A DNA stretch of 64,000 bases from Centroberyx gerrardi (GCF_048128805.1 NC_136016.1:20564176-20628175); one strand, 5' to 3'. Numbered from the stretch's first letter, positions 14,149 through 23,142 are shown. Numbers and translations: made by a program. Notes: a model not told the origin generated them from the letters alone.

Positions 14149-15072
14149 ACCCCAGGCGCGTGCGGTCGGCCAGCAGCGTGTGCAGGTAGCGCTCCAGCGA
14201 GTGTTCGTTGAGGGCGCAGCGCAGCCAGGCGCGCCCCCGGCCCAGCTCCGACGAGATGTGGCGCAGGGAGTAGAACCGCTGCAGCTCGTGGCGGTTCAGG
14301 TGCTCCTTCACATAGAACCAGAACGTCAACTCTGGAGGGGGGGGAGAGGGGGAGGAGAGGGGGAGAGGAGGAGGAGAGAGGGAGGGAGGAACAGAGGAGA
14401 GAGATCAGAGGGATGGGGGAGAGAGAGAGAGAGAGAGGCACAAAGGGAAGGTGGGAAGGCAAAGGTGCGAAGGATGGCGGGAGGCATGGGAGGGATAAGG
14501 GAGGGAGCGAAGGTGGGAGGGAGGGAAGGAAGGAAGGAGGAGAGGCGAGAGAGTGAGGGATGGAAGAAAGGAGGGAGGGATGGGAGAAGGAGGGAAAGAG
14601 GGAGGTAAAGGGAAGAGAGGTGAGGGAAGAGAGGTGAGGGAGCCAGCGATGGCAGGACGGAGGGATGAACAGGAGCAAAATGTGAGAAGGAGGAAGAAAT
14701 GGGAGAGATGGGGGAGGGAAGGAGGAGAGGCGGGAGAGCGAAGGATGGCAGAAAGGAGGGAGGATTCGGGGAAGTAGGGGAAAAGGAGGGAGGAATGGAG
14801 GAGGGAAGAATGGATGGAGAGATAGGGATAAAGGGTTAGAGGGATGGCAAGGGAAGAAGGGAGGAGTAGAGCGAGGTAGAGAGGTAGAGGAGATAAAAAG
14901 AGAGGAGGAAACACAGGGAGGAGACAAAGAGAGGACGCGAGGAGTAAAGAAGAGAGACAACGAGGGAGAGAGGGGGAGGAAAAGAGACAAAGGAAAAGAA
15001 ATTTGATTAAAACAGCCGTTTCTAAGTCACAGTACAAGGTTCAAATGGTCAGCGAACCAGTCAGCTGCGGCG

Positions 15073-15126
<54 letters not shown>

Positions 15127-16678
15127 CTCCAGTCCTGAGAGTCAGCAGATCTTCAAACAGCCTCTCTTAACTCATTAACAAACCTCCACAGCTCAGTTCA
15201 CACAGCGTCGGCTCCCTGTCACCTCTCTGTATCCTGCCACCGAACGCACGCGCCTCCAACTACAAACTCCTGCCAGTGTGTTTTCTTGTAAAGTTTTCCG
15301 AGCCGCGGCAATTAGCCAGAACGAGCGTTATCGAGGTCTCCTCTTTTGCATACAATTAGCATACGGCCTTAGAACGGCGCGTTCAAATTTACGGTTGCTA
15401 TTTCCGGCTGCGGCGGAGGGCCTGGTTTCATTAGGGAGCGCCGACGCCACGGGTTCAGCCACAGTCCTTTCTTCTGGCTCTCACTGACTATGAAATGCAG
15501 AGGCAGCAATTGTAGAAGTCCCGCTTCATGTGTTTCTCCTCCATCCTGAATTAATACCGGAGACATTTCTTTCCATCTTGGGCATTATACAGTCGAACCA
15601 AATTAGTGTAATGTAAGAATAATCTCTCTCAGCCATGAATTTCTATGGCTGAGAAAAGAGCAAAAGGTGATTTAATGGGAACAATTAATGGGAAAAAAAG
15701 TTTAAATTGCAATATGAACTTCTGCAATTTCCAAATCACAGAGGCTGCAATTAATTGCTTAAAAGAGAGGAGCGTTCAAAATGGATTTTTAAACAAGATG
15801 TTTTAGAGCTGGTCCATGAGTCAAGTGCAATATTGGTGAAAACATACTCAAGCTCAGTAAATCCTGCACACTGACATCTATTTTTTTCAACGAAATCACT
15901 TTTCTTTAATCAATTTTAAAGTTCTAAAAAAAATAGCTGACAAGAAAAACTTAAATCACAATTGCAATATTCTGTAAAATAATCGCAATTAGATTTTTTG
16001 TCAATATCTTTCAGCCCTGTTTTCTTTTTCCATACAGTTCCTCTTGAGGATGAAGCACAAGTGTAGCAGTAGTTCAGCAAGCATGCAGTAAAAAAAAAAA
16101 AGTTGGACTTCTACAGCAGCTAAACCTGCATCAGCAAAATAATGGAGACCAGACTGTAGAATTTATGTCCAAGTAACATTTTTCAAAGGGAGATAAAAAA
16201 TAATATTTTCATTGCCCTGTGGGAACCATCCTGTCAATCTCCAGTTTCTTCTTCTTTTTACTATAGCTGACATCTTGTGCTGCATGTAGAAACTGATTTG
16301 TGACCCTGGAACCAAGCCAAACCACCGACAATGTACTGTTCACTGTCAAAAATACTTCCTGAAGTGTCCTGGTGGTTCAGTTGGCTATGGTATGTATAAC
16401 CGCAACGTCCGGGGTTCAAATCCGGCCTGGGACCTTTGTCACGTCATCCCCTACTCTCTCCCAATCTCTCCTGTCTCTCTCTACTGTCAACTATCCAATG
16501 AAGCAGAAATGCCAAAAGATAATCTTTAAAAAAAAAGTGCTTTGGCCTCAACATAAAACACAAAAAGCAGCGTTTCCTCAATTCTGAAAAAGTTTACTTT
16601 TGGAGAACAGGTGGCTTTTGTGAGACACGAACATACTGTGGCTTTCAGGAGTGCAAAGCCACAGCAGGTGTACTGCCC

Positions 16679-16715
<37 letters not shown>

Positions 16716-16717
16716 TA

Positions 16718-16759
<42 letters not shown>

Positions 16760-16899
16760 TAAGAGACAGAGAGAGAAACAGAGAGAGACAGAGAGAGACA
16801 GAGAGAAACAGAGAGCGACAGAGAGAGACAGAGAGAGAGAGAGAGAGAAAGGTTAAGAGACAGAGAGAGAGACAGAGAGAGAGAGAGTGGTTAAGAGAC

Positions 16900-16930
<31 letters not shown>

Positions 16931-16995
16931 GAGAGAGAGTGGTTAAGAGACAGAGAGAGAGAGAGAGAGAGACAGAGAGAGAGAGAGAGTGGTTA

Positions 16996-17036
<41 letters not shown>

Positions 17037-17057
17037 GAGAGAGAGTGGTTAAGAGAC

Positions 17058-17088
<31 letters not shown>

Positions 17089-17153
17089 GAGAGAGAGTGG
17101 TTAAGAGACAGAGAGAGAGAGAGAGAGAGACAGAGAGAGAGAGAGAGTGGTTA

Positions 17154-17192
<39 letters not shown>

Positions 17193-17257
17193 GAGAGAGA
17201 GTGGTTAAGAGACAGAGAGAGAGAGAGAGAGAGACAGAGAGAGAGAGAGAGTGGTTA

Positions 17258-17296
<39 letters not shown>

Positions 17297-17337
17297 GACA
17301 GAGAGACAGAGAGAGAGAGAGAGAGACAGAGAGAGAC

Positions 17338-17372
<35 letters not shown>

Positions 17373-20300
17373 CAGGGAAGCGCCACAGAGAGAGTGAAAC
17401 AGGGAAGCAGAGGCTTTCCTTTGTCTCCCACTTCTAACTGCAGGCCGTATCTGCTGTCTAACCATCTGGCCTCACAGCCAGGCTGGGTGTGTGTGCACGT
17501 GGTTTCCCTGCAGCTCTGAGCCTGACACATCTGCTCCCTCCAGTCCTCCATCACTCCCACAGTAACCGTCCTCTCTGTAGCCAGGTGAGCTTTCTCAGGT
17601 CCCCGCTTCTTCTTTTCCAAGGGAAAACTAGGTCATCAGACGTCAAAACAGCCCATTTACGGTGTCAGCTACTGAGAAGTCGCCACTAATGTCTACTGTT
17701 TTTTCTACTCTGTAAATCTTTACATTGAATCTGGTGGTTCCTTGAATATTATAGACATATGGATGTGAATGGCCTTTCTTGGTGATTAATAGCCTTTCTA
17801 GACACTCTATATCTAGGCTCATGCTGACATCTGTTGACACCTGTCTTGTAGACTATATAAGTCACTAAGATGATGTGATATTTCATCCTGAAGAAGGCGT
17901 TATGTGCTGAAACGTCGATCCATGATAATATAAAATGTAATTAATTCATCCGAGTTACGAGTGTGCGGCTTCCCCTTTCTTCTGCTCCGTGCACTAAAAC
18001 ATTAAATCACCAACTTTAAACTTTTATCCAACATGCAAACAGTTTCTGTCACCACACAAAGTCACACAGTTTCCACCAAACATTTATATACTGAAACAAT
18101 CTTATAACACAAATGCGAACAGAAGTGAACTCCATGTATCACAGCTATCTTTTATGCAAAAAAGGGAGACGGCATCCAACCGCATGCCTCGCCTCAAACA
18201 TGACAGACAGCCTCACTACCAGCTGCTGGAATTTGAAACCTAACTCCTGGTCTAAATAAATGGTAAATAGCAGCATTTTGGACAGGAGGGACTAACTTTT
18301 TGTGGCTGATGTATTCCCCCACTTTTGTTATTTTACCAGTCACAATACAATACAACCTCCAAATGGTCTTGTGACCCAGAAAAAGAAAAGAAAAGCAGAC
18401 AAACTTACCAACCACAGCCGGTGGTTGTGGCAGCTTCCTGTCCTGATTTTGAACGTGCGTTTTGAGTTTAACAGACCACTTCTACTCAAACAGCTAACCA
18501 CGCGGTCAGTAAGTGTTTTGTACCTGCTTCGGCCTTGCTGGTGAAGCCCGCAGCCTGTTTGAGAGCCGCGGCGGTGAGGGCCAGACCTCGGCTCTTCCTC
18601 AGGCCGTGCTGCAGCACCGCCTCAAACTGGGCGCACAGACAGATCACCCTGCAGAGAGAGGACGAACACAGGTTACAGTCAGTGGAGGGAAACAGCTTTT
18701 TCGTCCCGCGTACAGCACAGTCCAGAATTTGCAAGCCACTTTCACTACTTTAATACATTTTCAGAAGAGAATAGCATCCCCCAGTTGATGGTTGGTTACT
18801 TGCAGAAGTGTCTGGTAGATTAGAAAAACATTTCAACATTTCGTCCAAGAAGGCCTTCATCGGACTTTGTTGGAGATCGATTTTTCTCCAAAGTAGAAAA
18901 ACTTACCAGCCACAGTCCAAACTTAGAGCTGCAATATGCATCTTTTTTTTTTTTTTTTACATTTAAATAACAATAAATAAATAGGTCTGTGTCTGTCTGT
19001 GACCCTATGTGCTCATGCCTAAATCCCCCCCGTTTGTCTCAATGATGTTTGGGACATTTTGGGGTGTACACCATCTTCTGTGGGCGTGGTCAGCGGTGAG
19101 CCGGTTGTAGCTATCAAGGTGAATCAAGGTGAGGCTAACTGCCACATCGCAGGGAAGTCAAGAGTGACAACAAAGATGGTGGAAAGTAAGAAAAGAAAGA
19201 ACAGCGAAGCTAAACGTGTAGCAGACAAGACCCGTTCAAAATCAGCACTGCTTTTTGTTTTTATTGCAGATTGGCTGCATGTAATATATATATATATATA
19301 TTCATCACCTGTGGAGGCTTTACGGATGCCGGTTAGCTCAGCCTCAGGATAAATGCCGTCTAACCAGCTGAGGGCGAGGAGGGCGAGGAGGGCGAGGAGG
19401 GCGAGGAGGGCGGGGCTAACAATGCACTTACTGTAGCTTTAACCAGTATTTGGCTGCTGGTGGTGTGAATTCCCCACCCTGGCTGTAATACACACACCTT
19501 CACACAGCCTCACACTAAACATACAGACAAATCAGTGTGTATAAAGGCATGGACACACACATCGACATAAAGCATTGTCCATGTACACACTCCACACACA
19601 TATCAGACGGCCTATCAGATGACCTCAAGCTGGGCATACTGCCAGATCGCTCCACAGAGAGTGGAAGTAGCGCACATAAGCACATACTGGCACTTACAGC
19701 ACCGCACAGTATCAAGTGACCGGGAACCACACACACACACAAAGCAAACAATCCCAGCATACTAAAAAAAATAACAGACATAACAGAAAAGAATTTGAGC
19801 AAAAAAGCAACTTTTCTTACCTGCTGTCTGAGTCTGAGGCAATCTCCTTTCTTCCTCCAAAGCGGATTTGGCACTGGAAAGATATGAGGAGAATGACAAT
19901 AGCTGCCTATAAAAAAATATGTCTTTCCTCAATGTTAGCATGCCAGGTTCACATCTTCCCTCCGCTCAATAATAAGGGCATTTTTAACATTTTTATCAGG
20001 CATGGACACTGGAGAGGAAGCAGCCGGACTTGCTGGAGTAGTCGCAGAAAAGACATCGTCCATTCTGATAAACTGTACTGATAGTTTTCTACATGTTCAT
20101 GCACTTCACAATATTAATGTGTTAACACCAAGCAGCTTATCACTTAGCCATAGGTTTAGGCAATAATTCAATATTATCTTTTATCATCTTTCAGTGGGAT
20201 CATATTGTGATGATATGAAGACATTTTGATATCGTGACACAGGTTCTCGGTCCAGCACCTGTACTCAGGCTCCGCCCCCTGCTCACCTGTTTAACAGCAT

Positions 20301-21498
20301 CCAGCAGCCTCTCCAGGAGGTGTTGTCTCTTGGTATCACTCTGCTGAGTGCCTGATGAAGCGAAGACAGACAAGAGGCATCTTTCAGGGAAAACTATCCC
20401 AACTCAATTTCATGCAGGGTTAAGAAAATAACACTTATGTACACTCAAAGACTCACTTTCAAAGTCGGCGCTCGTGACTACATTAATAATAATAGAGCAT
20501 TAAACATCCTCTCACTTATTCCACCACAACAACAAAAAGGAAATGATTGGAAAATGACTGGAAGGAAATGATTGTGTGTCTGCAGTATATTGTGATCTTA
20601 TCATACTTTATGGTACTATTTACCTGCTATGGCATGACAATAATATTCCTCTAGGGAGTTATAGGTTTTGTTGTTATATTTGTATATTACCAGAGTGAGA
20701 AATTAACCCCAGGCACTACTATACTTACATTTTGTTATGAAAGAGAGGTGTCACACTGAGTAAGCAGACTTTTTTAACATTTATTTATCCAGGGAAAGTC
20801 GACTGAGCACACTTGCTCTTTTCCAGCAACACCCTACTTCACATTTATACCTACAGCCTAGTCTTTCATTGATCAGTGCCTTGCTCAAGGGCACTGGGTC
20901 ATGGGTTTCAAACCAGCAACCTTCTGGTCACAAGGGCTAATTACACAACCACTTGATCCTTAGTTTGCTATTGCGAAACAAAACAGTAGATTTAAAAAGT
21001 AAGTCATTCAGTGGTGATACCATGGAAGTATTACCCAGTTACAGATGATACAGTGGTACAGTTAGTCATGCAACGGATAGATTTACATAGGGAGTGTTCA
21101 TGGGTCCGACAGTTAAAACCGTGGGAAAGTGGATTTGAATAGCCTTGATTAGCCTTTATTTCCCCTGATGTCAAAGTTGAGCATCTTTTTACCCATTCAA
21201 CAAGGTTTGAAAGACCAGAAAGGCCATTTGCTGGATATAAACACTGTTTTGGGGAAGTAGCTGTTGTGTCCTTTGCTTTTAAATGAGCAGACAAACGGTT
21301 CTCCACGACTGTCTGAGCACAGAAACCGTTAACGAGCATCATCCTCTAGCTAGCATGCACAATCTGACATGTTATGCGTTTATGGGGTGAGGTACCAAAA
21401 AAAAAAACTTTAACCACAAAACTCACCGTTCATTCTGACAGCCCAACTCCGATAATAGTGACATCCAAGCTAATTAGTTCACTACCGATACGATTCAT
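1544..21498 (-). CDS. snx29: Sorting nexin 29 (5' part, twelve exons; continues beyond the left edge)
   Basis: SNX29 family proteins carry an N-terminal RUN domain, a central acidic linker, a coiled coil and a C-terminal PX domain, and are thought to act in endosomal trafficking. Exons in transcript order: 21486-21498 (tentative start), 20287-20351, 19821-19873, 18524-18648, 14151-14331, 13726-13796, 12810-13070, 10631-11039, 9383-9495, 8256-8355, 7970-8052, 2756-2819 and 1544-1672. All junction phases agree and the sum is about 555 codons. Exons 3-6 encode the RUN domain (CLCAQFEAVLQHGL, HELQRFYSLRHI, GRGRAWLRCALNEHSLERYL). The linker exon has ITNIISFDDD and a run of ten Glu. The last two exons carry ELRQAIVAMMNRKDELEE and the start of the coiled coil. 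The PX domain is not in the window. The identification is secure; the first exon, ATG AAT CGT ATC G before a GTAGTG donor, only fits by phase. Confidence 0.93.
1730..2262 (-). pseudogene. Decayed partial copies of the SNX29 coiled-coil exon
   Basis: Two stretches in the intron next to exon 1544-1672 resemble that exon and its acceptor flank. The copy at about 1738-1790 keeps the block corresponding to GCTCCATCTCC..GTC.AGCAG. The copy at about 2147-2252 keeps the block corresponding to CTTCATC..CTAGCAG.CTGTGAAGAGAC and also the flank GAAGACACAC..TTTCAGATAT. Read on the minus strand, both have single-base length changes and stop codons, and the copy near 2.2 kb has lost the AG acceptor. They are therefore dead exon fragments, probably from an old local duplication. 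Confidence 0.6.
2686..2743. repeat. GT/CA microsatellite beside an SNX29 donor
   Basis: A nearly pure (GT)n tract on the plus strand begins about 12 bp beyond the donor of exon 2756-2819. In the transcript it is a (CA)n tract just inside the intron. Confidence 0.95.
3958..4412 (+). repeat. Dispersed repeat family A, copy 1
   Basis: This AT-rich block of about 450 bp opens with a GATATCGGCCTTTTATTAAATATC-type terminus and contains TGATGGAGGTTCCTCCCTGA, TCTTTGCACA and CATGATGGTCTAAATG. It ends with a degenerate inverted terminus (AAACCATATCGGCC). Related copies lie at about 8645-9165 (inverted) and 22360-22840. It has no coding capacity and is probably a non-autonomous DNA transposon. Confidence 0.7.
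4627..4660. repeat. CA microsatellite
   Basis: Pure (AC)n tract in an SNX29 intron. A Glu-codon-like GGA/GAG-rich purine patch follows at 4744-4800. Confidence 0.95.
5231..5268. repeat. CA microsatellite
   Basis: (CA)n tract in an SNX29 intron. A shorter CT/CA compound repeat lies at 5334-5367, and a GT tract at about 5009-5029. Confidence 0.95.
5725..6378 (+). repeat. Dispersed repeat family B, copy 1
   Basis: The region shares long similarity with 32085-32545. Shared blocks include GTTAGATAT.ATCCAT.TGTGATGTT, ACATTTCCCAGAATGCCTTTC.., GCTGATGTTTTGGATCGCTGA and CACCAAACAACAAAAATGGGC. A shorter inverted fragment lies at about 45970-46075. No long reading frame is shared, so this looks like a non-autonomous element with deletions between copies. 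Confidence 0.65.
6612..6643. repeat. CA microsatellite
   Basis: (CA)n followed by ACAAACAAAC in an SNX29 intron. Confidence 0.95.
7320..7835. repeat. Probable small DNA transposon relic
   Basis: The block contains repeated CTTGACT/ACTCGACT/CTGGTCTTGACT words typical of a common fish interspersed element. It starts near CAGGGCTTCAGTGCTG and ends near CCCAGTCGTAACACTCC. I could not define terminal repeats. Confidence 0.35.
7919..7964. repeat. GA then CAGA simple repeat beside an SNX29 donor
   Basis: (GA)n followed by (CAGA)n. It ends a few bases from the donor of SNX29 exon 7970-8052, so the transcript intron begins GTGAGTGTC followed by a TGTC/TC repeat. Confidence 0.9.
8645..9168 (-). repeat. 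Dispersed repeat family A, copy 2 (inverted)
   Basis: The reverse complement matches copy 1 through GGTTCCTCCCTGA, AAAACCTGCAGTGAGATTTTAT, CATGATGGTCTAAATGC and the ATATTGGTATCGGCC terminus. It is the longest of the three copies. Confidence 0.7.
9308..9371. repeat. GT microsatellite beside an SNX29 donor
   Basis: About 32 uninterrupted GT units lie 11 bp beyond the donor of exon 9383-9495. A CA tract at 9501-9538 flanks the other side of the same exon, so this exon is framed by dinucleotide repeats. Confidence 0.97.
9501..9538. repeat. CA microsatellite beside an SNX29 acceptor
   Basis: (CA)n on the plus strand, so (GT)n in the transcript. It sits immediately upstream of the short GTTTTTCAG acceptor of exon 9383-9495. 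Confidence 0.95.
9868..9945 (+). repeat. SINE tail fragment
   Basis: TACTGTGAGGCCATTTTGGATAAAAGC..CC.CCAAACGGTAAATG has the form of the conserved 3' tail of tRNA-derived fish SINEs. The same tail is seen at about 13573-13612. Confidence 0.5.
10050..10565 (-). mobile_element. Repeat family C, copy 1, with zinc-finger-like reading frame
   Basis: This matches, in inverted orientation, about 42575-43200. On the minus strand an open frame of about 90 codons (10175-10447) encodes [20 protein letters not shown], a CxxC motif like the start of a transposase zinc finger. The other copy encodes [18 protein letters not shown] in the equivalent place. It is likely the 5' coding part of a degenerate DNA transposon; I cannot name the superfamily. 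Confidence 0.5.
11157..11676. mobile_element. Non-autonomous DNA transposon (MITE-like)
   Basis: The block begins CCAGAGGTGGGAAGTAGCAAAGTA and ends with GAGTAAGGAGTTTGTGTACTTAAGCTTCCTCT. It is packed with ACTTTACTCAAG/TACTTGAGTAA words, the typical layout of a small element that is very common in fish genomes. Similarity between the two ends is imperfect, and no clear target duplication is visible. Confidence 0.6.
12310..12512 (+). repeat. Interspersed repeat 3' tail
   Basis: The end GTGTAAGAAAGGTGCTATAAATCAAGTTTATTATTATT resembles the 3' end of a retroposed element family common in fish. No coding sequence is visible. Confidence 0.4.
13342..13622 (+). repeat. tRNA-derived SINE, degenerate
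   Basis: The head TGTGTAGCTCAATGGGCACAGCA resembles a tRNA promoter (A-box-like), and the tail TACTGTGAGGCGCTTTGGGGAAAAAAGCGCCTACCAAATGGC is the typical fish SINE tail. The middle is eroded, and the B box is not convincing. Confidence 0.5.
13687..13720. repeat. CA microsatellite beside an SNX29 donor
   Basis: An interrupted (CA)n tract lies directly against the donor of exon 13726-13796. In the transcript the intron begins GTAAGTGTGTGTG. Confidence 0.9.
14116..14146. repeat. CA microsatellite beside an SNX29 donor
   Basis: This (CA)n tract ends 4 bp from exon 14151-14331. The donor GTCAGTGTGTG is therefore continuous with the repeat. Confidence 0.95.
14151..14331 (-). CDS. snx29: SNX29 RUN-domain core exon
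   Basis: This 181-nt exon holds the most conserved part of the RUN domain, from ELTFWFYVKEHLNRHELQRF to SLERYLHTLLADRTRL. It is enclosed by extreme repeats. The transcript enters it from a pyrimidine tract of about 650 nt (the complement of the purine block at 14334-14999) and leaves through a GTCAGTGTGTGT donor that runs straight into a GT repeat. Confidence 0.93.
14334..14999. repeat. Long polypurine/polypyrimidine tract
   Basis: About 650 bp on the plus strand are almost entirely G and A (GGGAGGGAGGAAGGA-type words, with occasional T or C). In the SNX29 transcript this is a pyrimidine tract that ends exactly at an acceptor. Long open frames here, for example Ser/Pro/Leu-rich ones on the minus strand, are composition artefacts. 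Confidence 0.95.
15077..15124. repeat. CA microsatellite
   Basis: (CA)n tract of about 24 units in an SNX29 intron. Confidence 0.97.
15690..16020 (+). mobile_element. Degenerate copy of the GGGCTGAAC element family
   Basis: Words such as TTGCAATATGAACTTCTGCAATTT, AATCGCAATTAGATTTTTTGTC and the end TCAATATCTTTCAGCCCTG match the element at 31462-31826. The 5' terminus is eroded. Confidence 0.5.
16366..16536 (+). repeat. tRNA-derived SINE
   Basis: GTCCTGGTGGTTCAGTTGGC serves as an A-box region, and GGTTCAAATCC (16413-16423) is a good B box. A tRNA-unrelated body follows (GACCTTTGTCACGTCATCCCC, then CTCTC-rich sequence), ending in a short A-rich tail. It would not fold as a functional tRNA gene: the acceptor stem ends do not pair well. 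Confidence 0.75.
16682..17376. repeat. GA-rich minisatellite, period about 50 bp
   Basis: About 700 bp of (GA)n are interrupted at roughly 50-bp intervals by GTGGTTAAGAGACAG. I count about eleven occurrences of GGTTAAGAGACAG between 16712 and 17262. It is a higher-order array rather than simple GA. The Arg/Glu-rich open frames on it are artefacts. Confidence 0.95.
18923..19442. mobile_element. Small transposon with related inverted ends
   Basis: The left end TTAGAGCTGCAATATGCATC resembles the complement of the right end, CAATGCACTTACTGTAGCTTTAA. The interior contains a 97-codon plus-strand frame (19059-19352) that I do not recognise, and a GGCGAGGAGG minisatellite (19369-19412). Confidence 0.45.
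20155..20245 (+). repeat. Repeat family G, partial copy
   Basis: AATAATTCAATATTATC.TTTATC.TCTTTCAGTGG.ATCATATTGTGATGATATG matches the complement of 45010-45105. Confidence 0.55.
20768..20960 (+). repeat. Interspersed fish repeat (SINE-like)
   Basis: The sequence TTGCTCAAGGGCACTGGGTCATGGGTTTCAAACCAGCAACCTTCTGGTCACAAGGGC is typical of a widespread fish short repeat. Related fragments are at about 39790-39950, 42365-42510 and 60745-60850. Confidence 0.5.
21486..21498 (-). CDS. snx29: Tentative SNX29 first coding exon
   Basis: The next exon (20287-20351) opens in phase 1 and has no in-frame ATG after its acceptor, so a short upstream coding exon is needed. The 13 bases ATG AAT CGT ATC G followed by GTAGTG give the right phase and a short N-terminus (MNRIGTQQSDTKRQ) of the length seen in vertebrate SNX29. 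Other ATGs nearby could also be used. Confidence 0.35.
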
Positions 21499-22359
21499 CC
21501 CCTCCTGCAGCCATGAATCACTTCCAGAAGAAGCTAGCGAGGGACCGGGTCCATGCCGCCTCGGTGGCCGGGCTGGAACCACACAACCGCGGGGTGAGGA
21601 CTGATGCTCACTCGGTGAACTGAAAGGCCTGCCGGAGAGCCGTCTGGCTGTAAAAGTCTAACAGATTCAGACATATAAGAGTTGTACGAAGCCTAATAAG
21701 CAGGTAAACTGTACTAAGCTGAAACCGGAGTGTATTTCGGAGGCATGAAGCAGGTTGTCCAGAGTGTGGTTGGCCGTTTAGGAGAAATGTGAGGTGTTTT
21801 CTGTAGCAGGCTGTGACACTGCGAAAAGGGAAACAGATAGTCAGAGGCAGTAGCGTGGTCACATGACAAAACACACAGATGTCATATGATAACGAAGCCG
21901 CATTGGGATTTGTAGTCCGTTAAATGTGTTGTGGGACTACAAATTAATATATTTCTCATGCAAAATGCAGCATGTGGAAAGGCATAAATGTTTGCCTTTA
22001 CATTGAAGAGCTGGTCCCTCCCTGTCTGTCTGTGCATATTAACTGTATGCAGGGATGTAGTGGAGGGTAAACCCACCTAACTCAAGTTTACCAATTCTAA
22101 AAGATTTCCCCACCTTTTTAGGGTTGACATAACTCTTTATAATGTAAATTCATAGTATACATCATAGAAGGAGCATCAAACTAATGTAATTTCTGTGAGG
22201 ATAAAGTCTTTTACGGATAAAAATGCATCATGCTTTTCTGAAAATATCATTGATTGTTTGTCTGATGATGATGACCGCTGACGAGAGGTCATAGTTTACC
22301 CAACATTTTATTTACCACTGCATCACAGGCTGCATGTCTGTGTTAAGGTTAGACAGACA

Positions 22360-22840
22360 TATCGGATCAATATTGGCCTTTTATTAAATATCAGATATTA
22401 GCTAATTATGTTGTCCATTGGAGATAGGATGGAGGTTCCTTCCTGAACAGCTACATAAAACTGTAACACCAGAAAAGACATTGTATTTTCTTTGCACAGT
22501 TTATTTATTCATGAAATTGTTCAATTATTTTTTGTGTTCCCCTGCTGTTGAATAGGTGCAGTGGGTCATCCTGCCTTAAAAAACCTGATTAAAAATAAAT
22601 TCATTAGTCTGGGTTTCAATGGAGGATTTTAATGTCCCATGATGGTCTAAATGTTGATTCAGAGGCTTTTCCATCCAACTGGGGGGAAACACTGCATATT
22701 TTTCATTTTTTGGCATGAAAATGGCCCAAATTTAAAGATATAGAATATCGGACAAAAAATAGGCTATCAGCGACTTTAGTCCAAAAATATCAGTATTGTA
22801 TTGGCCTTAAAAAAAAATCAAACATATCAGTCAAACCCTA
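22360..22840 (+). repeat. Dispersed repeat family A, copy 3
   Basis: Contains GGCCTTTTATTAAATATCAGATATTAGC, GATGGAGGTTCCTTCCTGA, TTTCTTTGCACAG and CCCATGATGGTCTAAATG, in the same order as copy 1. A GTATTGGCCTTAAAA terminus closes it. Confidence 0.7.
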
Positions 22841-23040
22841 TGTATATGTATCTACCTGTATGTCTGCATCTGAGATCTACCTGGCTGTTTGCATCATGTA
22901 TTTGACGCAATCTTCTTGTCTTTCTGCAGCTCAGTGTGGTCACTCCAGCCTGGTGGCCCCTCTCCTCTTTTAGTTTATTTTATTTTATATGACACACTAT
23001 TTTTTTTACATCTCAAAATGATCAAGGATAGCATTTCTAC

Positions 23041-23142
23041 TGTTGTCTTTGGACTCCTCCTGTCTCTTCAGGTCCCTCTGCAGAATAAGAAAGTCCCTCG
23101 ATTCCTGCAGACTCTCTTTTTTGGTCTCGGCACTGCGGGGAG
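23041..23142 (-). other. Unassigned exon-like open frame
   Basis: On the minus strand, a pyrimidine-rich stretch ending TCCCATCAG precedes about 34 codons reading SAETKKESLQESRDFLILQR and DLKRQEESKDN, followed by GTAGAA. The charged, heptad-like composition suggests a coiled-coil exon rather than random sequence. I see no partner exons nearby. It could be an alternative 5' exon, a relic of a lost gene, or chance. Confidence 0.3.

Noticed and set aside
14073-15037. Long Ser/Pro/Leu-rich open frames on the minus strand (up to 305 codons)
   Set aside because: They are produced by the long polypurine tract. Only the part at 14151-14331 is coding, as an SNX29 exon, and the rest has repeat composition.
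16366-16440. tRNA gene
   Set aside because: It has A and B boxes, but the stems do not pair, and it continues into a SINE body with an A-rich tail.
16651-17465. Arg/Glu-rich or Ser/Leu-rich open frames of 86-133 codons
   Set aside because: Translation of the GA minisatellite in different frames, with no conserved sequence.
19059-19352. 97-codon plus-strand frame as a host gene
   Set aside because: It lies within a block with related inverted ends inside an SNX29 intron and resembles no protein I know.
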